Source: a virus
Reading direction: 5' to 3' (one strand)
Length of the DNA: 29,956 nt
IMG/VR virus record: IMGVR_UViG_3300018416_000075
Coordinates: 1 to 29,956 of that record
The first letter of the stretch is position 1. The number at the start of each line of letters is the position of its first letter. A model generated the notes under the pieces. That model saw nothing but the letters and a program-made list of their open reading frames with translations, did no database searches and was not told where the DNA came from. Both the position numbers and the translations under genes were made by a program. This document shows, one piece after another, positions 29,087 to 29,956 of this stretch.

Positions 29087-29349
29087 GAGAATACCCCTTT
29101 GAAAAATTTCTTGATCCGCTCCCATAGCGTGAGTTTTTTCACTTCCCCAGCCGTGGTCGCCTTGCCGTCCACTGTGCTACGCAGACCACTGGAGTCGACG
29201 AGCACTACCTTTCCCTCCGGCAGCCAGAAGTCCAGCACCTGCTTGGCCAACTCCTGTGCGTGCGGGCGGATGATGTAGATCATCCCTTTGTTGTAGCCAC
29301 TCTTCAAAACTTCAGAGTAGAAGTCTTCGAGTACTTCGAACCTGACCAT
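29077..29349 (-). CDS. Hypothetical protein of the virion module
   Basis: A 90-residue protein started at the ATG that overlaps the upstream stop (TAATG at 29347-29351), with GGAG just before. The first part is alpha/beta (MVRFEVLEDFYSEVL, GMIYIIRPHAQELAKQVLDFWLPEGKVVLV), and the end is a basic amphipathic helix (WERIKKFFKGVFSWR), which could associate with membranes. It may be a small structural or accessory protein. Function unknown. Confidence 0.65.
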   Translation of the reverse strand: MVRFEVLEDFYSEVLKSGYNKGMIYIIRPHAQELAKQVLDFWLPEGKVVLVDSSGLRSTVDGKATTAGEVKKLTLWERIKKFFKGVFSWR

Positions 29350-29765
29350 TAGCCAGCTCCCATGTACACGTTGCAACTGGAACCAGCGGCGTTATCACAC
29401 GACGCCTGGACTCGAATACCATAGAGACCGCGTGTCTCCATGAGGAACCATCCGGTGGTGCTCGCTGCCAGTGTTGTCAAGTCACCACTCGCGCCGATTA
29501 TAAGGCCGGCGGGCGAAGTGAAGTCGGCGGCTGCGTTGTAGATCGTGATCCAGGATCCATTTGGGTGGGCCTTGACCTGAATTTCAAACGCGTCGAACGC
29601 CTGTCCGCCTGTGGTGACTTCGAACAACATGCGGATTGTGTCCGCCATATCTTCGTTGGTCGTAAGCGTTGTCAGTCCTGCCTGCGCCACGCTTACCGAC
29701 AGATTGTCGGCATAGACCTGCCGCTCGTTTAAACGCTTATTGCTGTAGATGTTTTGTTGAGCCAT
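29349..29765 (-). CDS. Small beta-rich virion-module protein
   Basis: A 138-residue protein starting one base after the upstream stop, with GAGGAAAT before the ATG. Segments such as FEIQVKAHPNGSWITIYN and GWFLMETRGLYGIRVQAS are beta-rich, as in small phage head-decoration or tail proteins, with two late cysteines (SCDNAAGSSCNV). GTTTAAAC at 29727-29734 reads Leu-Asn (KRLNERQ) near the N terminus. A structural role is likely from composition, not proven. Confidence 0.65.
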   Translation of the reverse strand: MAQQNIYSNKRLNERQVYADNLSVSVAQAGLTTLTTNEDMADTIRMLFEVTTGGQAFDAFEIQVKAHPNGSWITIYNAAADFTSPAGLIIGASGDLTTLAASTTGWFLMETRGLYGIRVQASCDNAAGSSCNVYMGAG

Positions 29766-29766
29766 G

Positions 29767-29853
29767 TTATTTCCTCTTCAATGAATTTCTGTACTTGTCT
29801 TGCAACGCTTTGATGTTCTCAATGTTTCGATAACAGGTGGATAACTTCTCCAT
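29767..29853 (-). CDS. Very short hypothetical peptide
   Basis: A 28-residue basic peptide (MEKLSTCYRN... ending in SLKRK) whose start overlaps the stop of the upstream gene (TGATG), with GGAG eight bases before. An alternative longer frame starting at 29949 gives a Gly/Asp/Pro-rich N terminus that conflicts with a better reading of the upstream gene. A phage gene of this size is plausible, but the call is tentative. Confidence 0.45.
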   Translation of the reverse strand: MEKLSTCYRNIENIKALQDKYRNSLKRK

Positions 29854-29956
29854 CAGTGCTCCGTGGTTTCGGAGGAGGGCTTCACTTGTAACAGTGGAAG
29901 GTCTTCGGTCTGAAGCCAGTCCTCCGGGATCTCCATCGCAACCGGGCATTCCGTTC
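29853..29956 (-). CDS. C-terminal end of a protein cut by the window edge
   Basis: The frame is open from the last base and stops at TGA 29853-29855. The 33 visible residues (CPVAMEIPEDWLQTEDLP and a Ser/Thr/Glu end) have a normal amino acid composition and codon use, better than the overlapping frame. The stop overlaps the next start, as at other junctions. It is probably the first visible part of a further structural gene outside the window. Confidence 0.5.
   Translation of the reverse strand, partial: TECPVAMEIPEDWLQTEDLPLLQVKPSSETTEH

Larger units (their letters stand above)
491..29734. repeat. Dispersed GTTTAAAC palindrome, 37 copies
   Basis: GTTTAAAC starts at 491, 902, 1167, 1363, 1799, 2249, 2732, 3019, 3681, 3785, 3905, 4219, 4973, 6093, 6472, 6907, 7946, 8483, 9344, 10523, 10788, 11708, 11836, 11889, 13819, 15066, 15655, 16917, 17660, 18687, 20400, 22049, 23096, 24581, 26449, 28261 and 29727. 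The flanks favour Y before and R after (YGTTTAAACR), which keeps the symmetry. It is read as Phe-Lys in 20 genes or segments, Leu-Asn in 10, Val-stop in 3, and lies between genes in 4. No TTTAAA was seen outside this 8-mer. Chance expectation is about 0.5 copies for even base composition and less for GC-rich DNA. Confidence 0.95.

Noticed and set aside
491-29734. GTTTAAAC as a CRISPR-type or insertion-derived repeat
   Set aside because: The copies have no regular spacing and no common flanking sequence beyond one base on each side, and lie inside conserved coding regions.
29767-29949. A 60-residue frame on the minus strand
   Set aside because: Its N-terminal half overlaps a better reading frame open to the window edge, and the TGATG junction suggests two genes.
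1-29956. Prophage or integrative features
   Set aside because: No integrase, att repeat, excisionase or repressor-operator region typical of lysogeny is visible in this window.

Overview
The window looks like one arm of a tailed dsDNA bacteriophage genome (Caudoviricetes). The genes are tightly packed and most junctions overlap by 1-4 bp (ATGA, TAATG, TGATG). It carries family A DNA polymerase, primase-helicase, ribonucleotide reductase and dNMP kinase genes beside many small unknown genes. The sequence is GC-rich, and its five best promoters match the bacterial sigma-70 consensus (TTGACA, 17 bp spacer, TATAAT-like). The host is therefore a bacterium using ordinary sigma-70-type promoters, probably Gram-negative judging by the exported phage proteins, but it cannot be named from the sequence. 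No integrase, terminase, portal or capsid gene is visible, so the rest of the genome lies outside.

Layout: (a) 1-7956, plus strand: about 22 small early-type genes, including two small-protein paralogues, a tandem family of three paralogues (2270-3723), one membrane protein and two exported proteins. Most are driven by near-consensus promoters at 506, 1182, 2747 and 5269. (b) 7965-16823, plus strand: DNA synthesis and nucleotide supply, with DNA polymerase, a deoxyribosyltransferase-like protein, dNMP kinase, an HTH-metallophosphoesterase and class II ribonucleotide reductase; a large beta-rich protein of unknown role sits among them. (c) 16813-25455, plus strand: a Cas4/RecB-like nuclease, a VRR-NUC nuclease, a DksA/TraR zinc finger, an SNF2-type helicase, a likely ssDNA-binding protein with Pro/Ala repeats, a small HTH protein and a PrimPol-helicase. 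(d) 25456-25635: a terminator and a tRNA-Thr(UGU) at the convergence point. (e) 25636-29956, minus strand: beta-rich, low-complexity virion or tail-associated proteins, the last one cut by the window edge.

The outstanding feature is an 8-bp palindrome, GTTTAAAC, found 37 times from end to end of the window; about 0.5 would be expected by chance in DNA of even base composition. It lies in both transcription units, in two coding frames (Phe-Lys or Leu-Asn), as the stop codon of three genes, and between genes. By eye I found no TTTAAA outside it. At three promoters it sits exactly 7 bp upstream of the -35 box, and once it expands to a 16-bp perfect palindrome in front of the HTH-metallophosphoesterase gene. 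This looks like a genome-wide protein-binding or genome-marking site, comparable in distribution to mycobacteriophage stoperators or cyanobacterial HIP1. I do not recognise this system from any phage I know.
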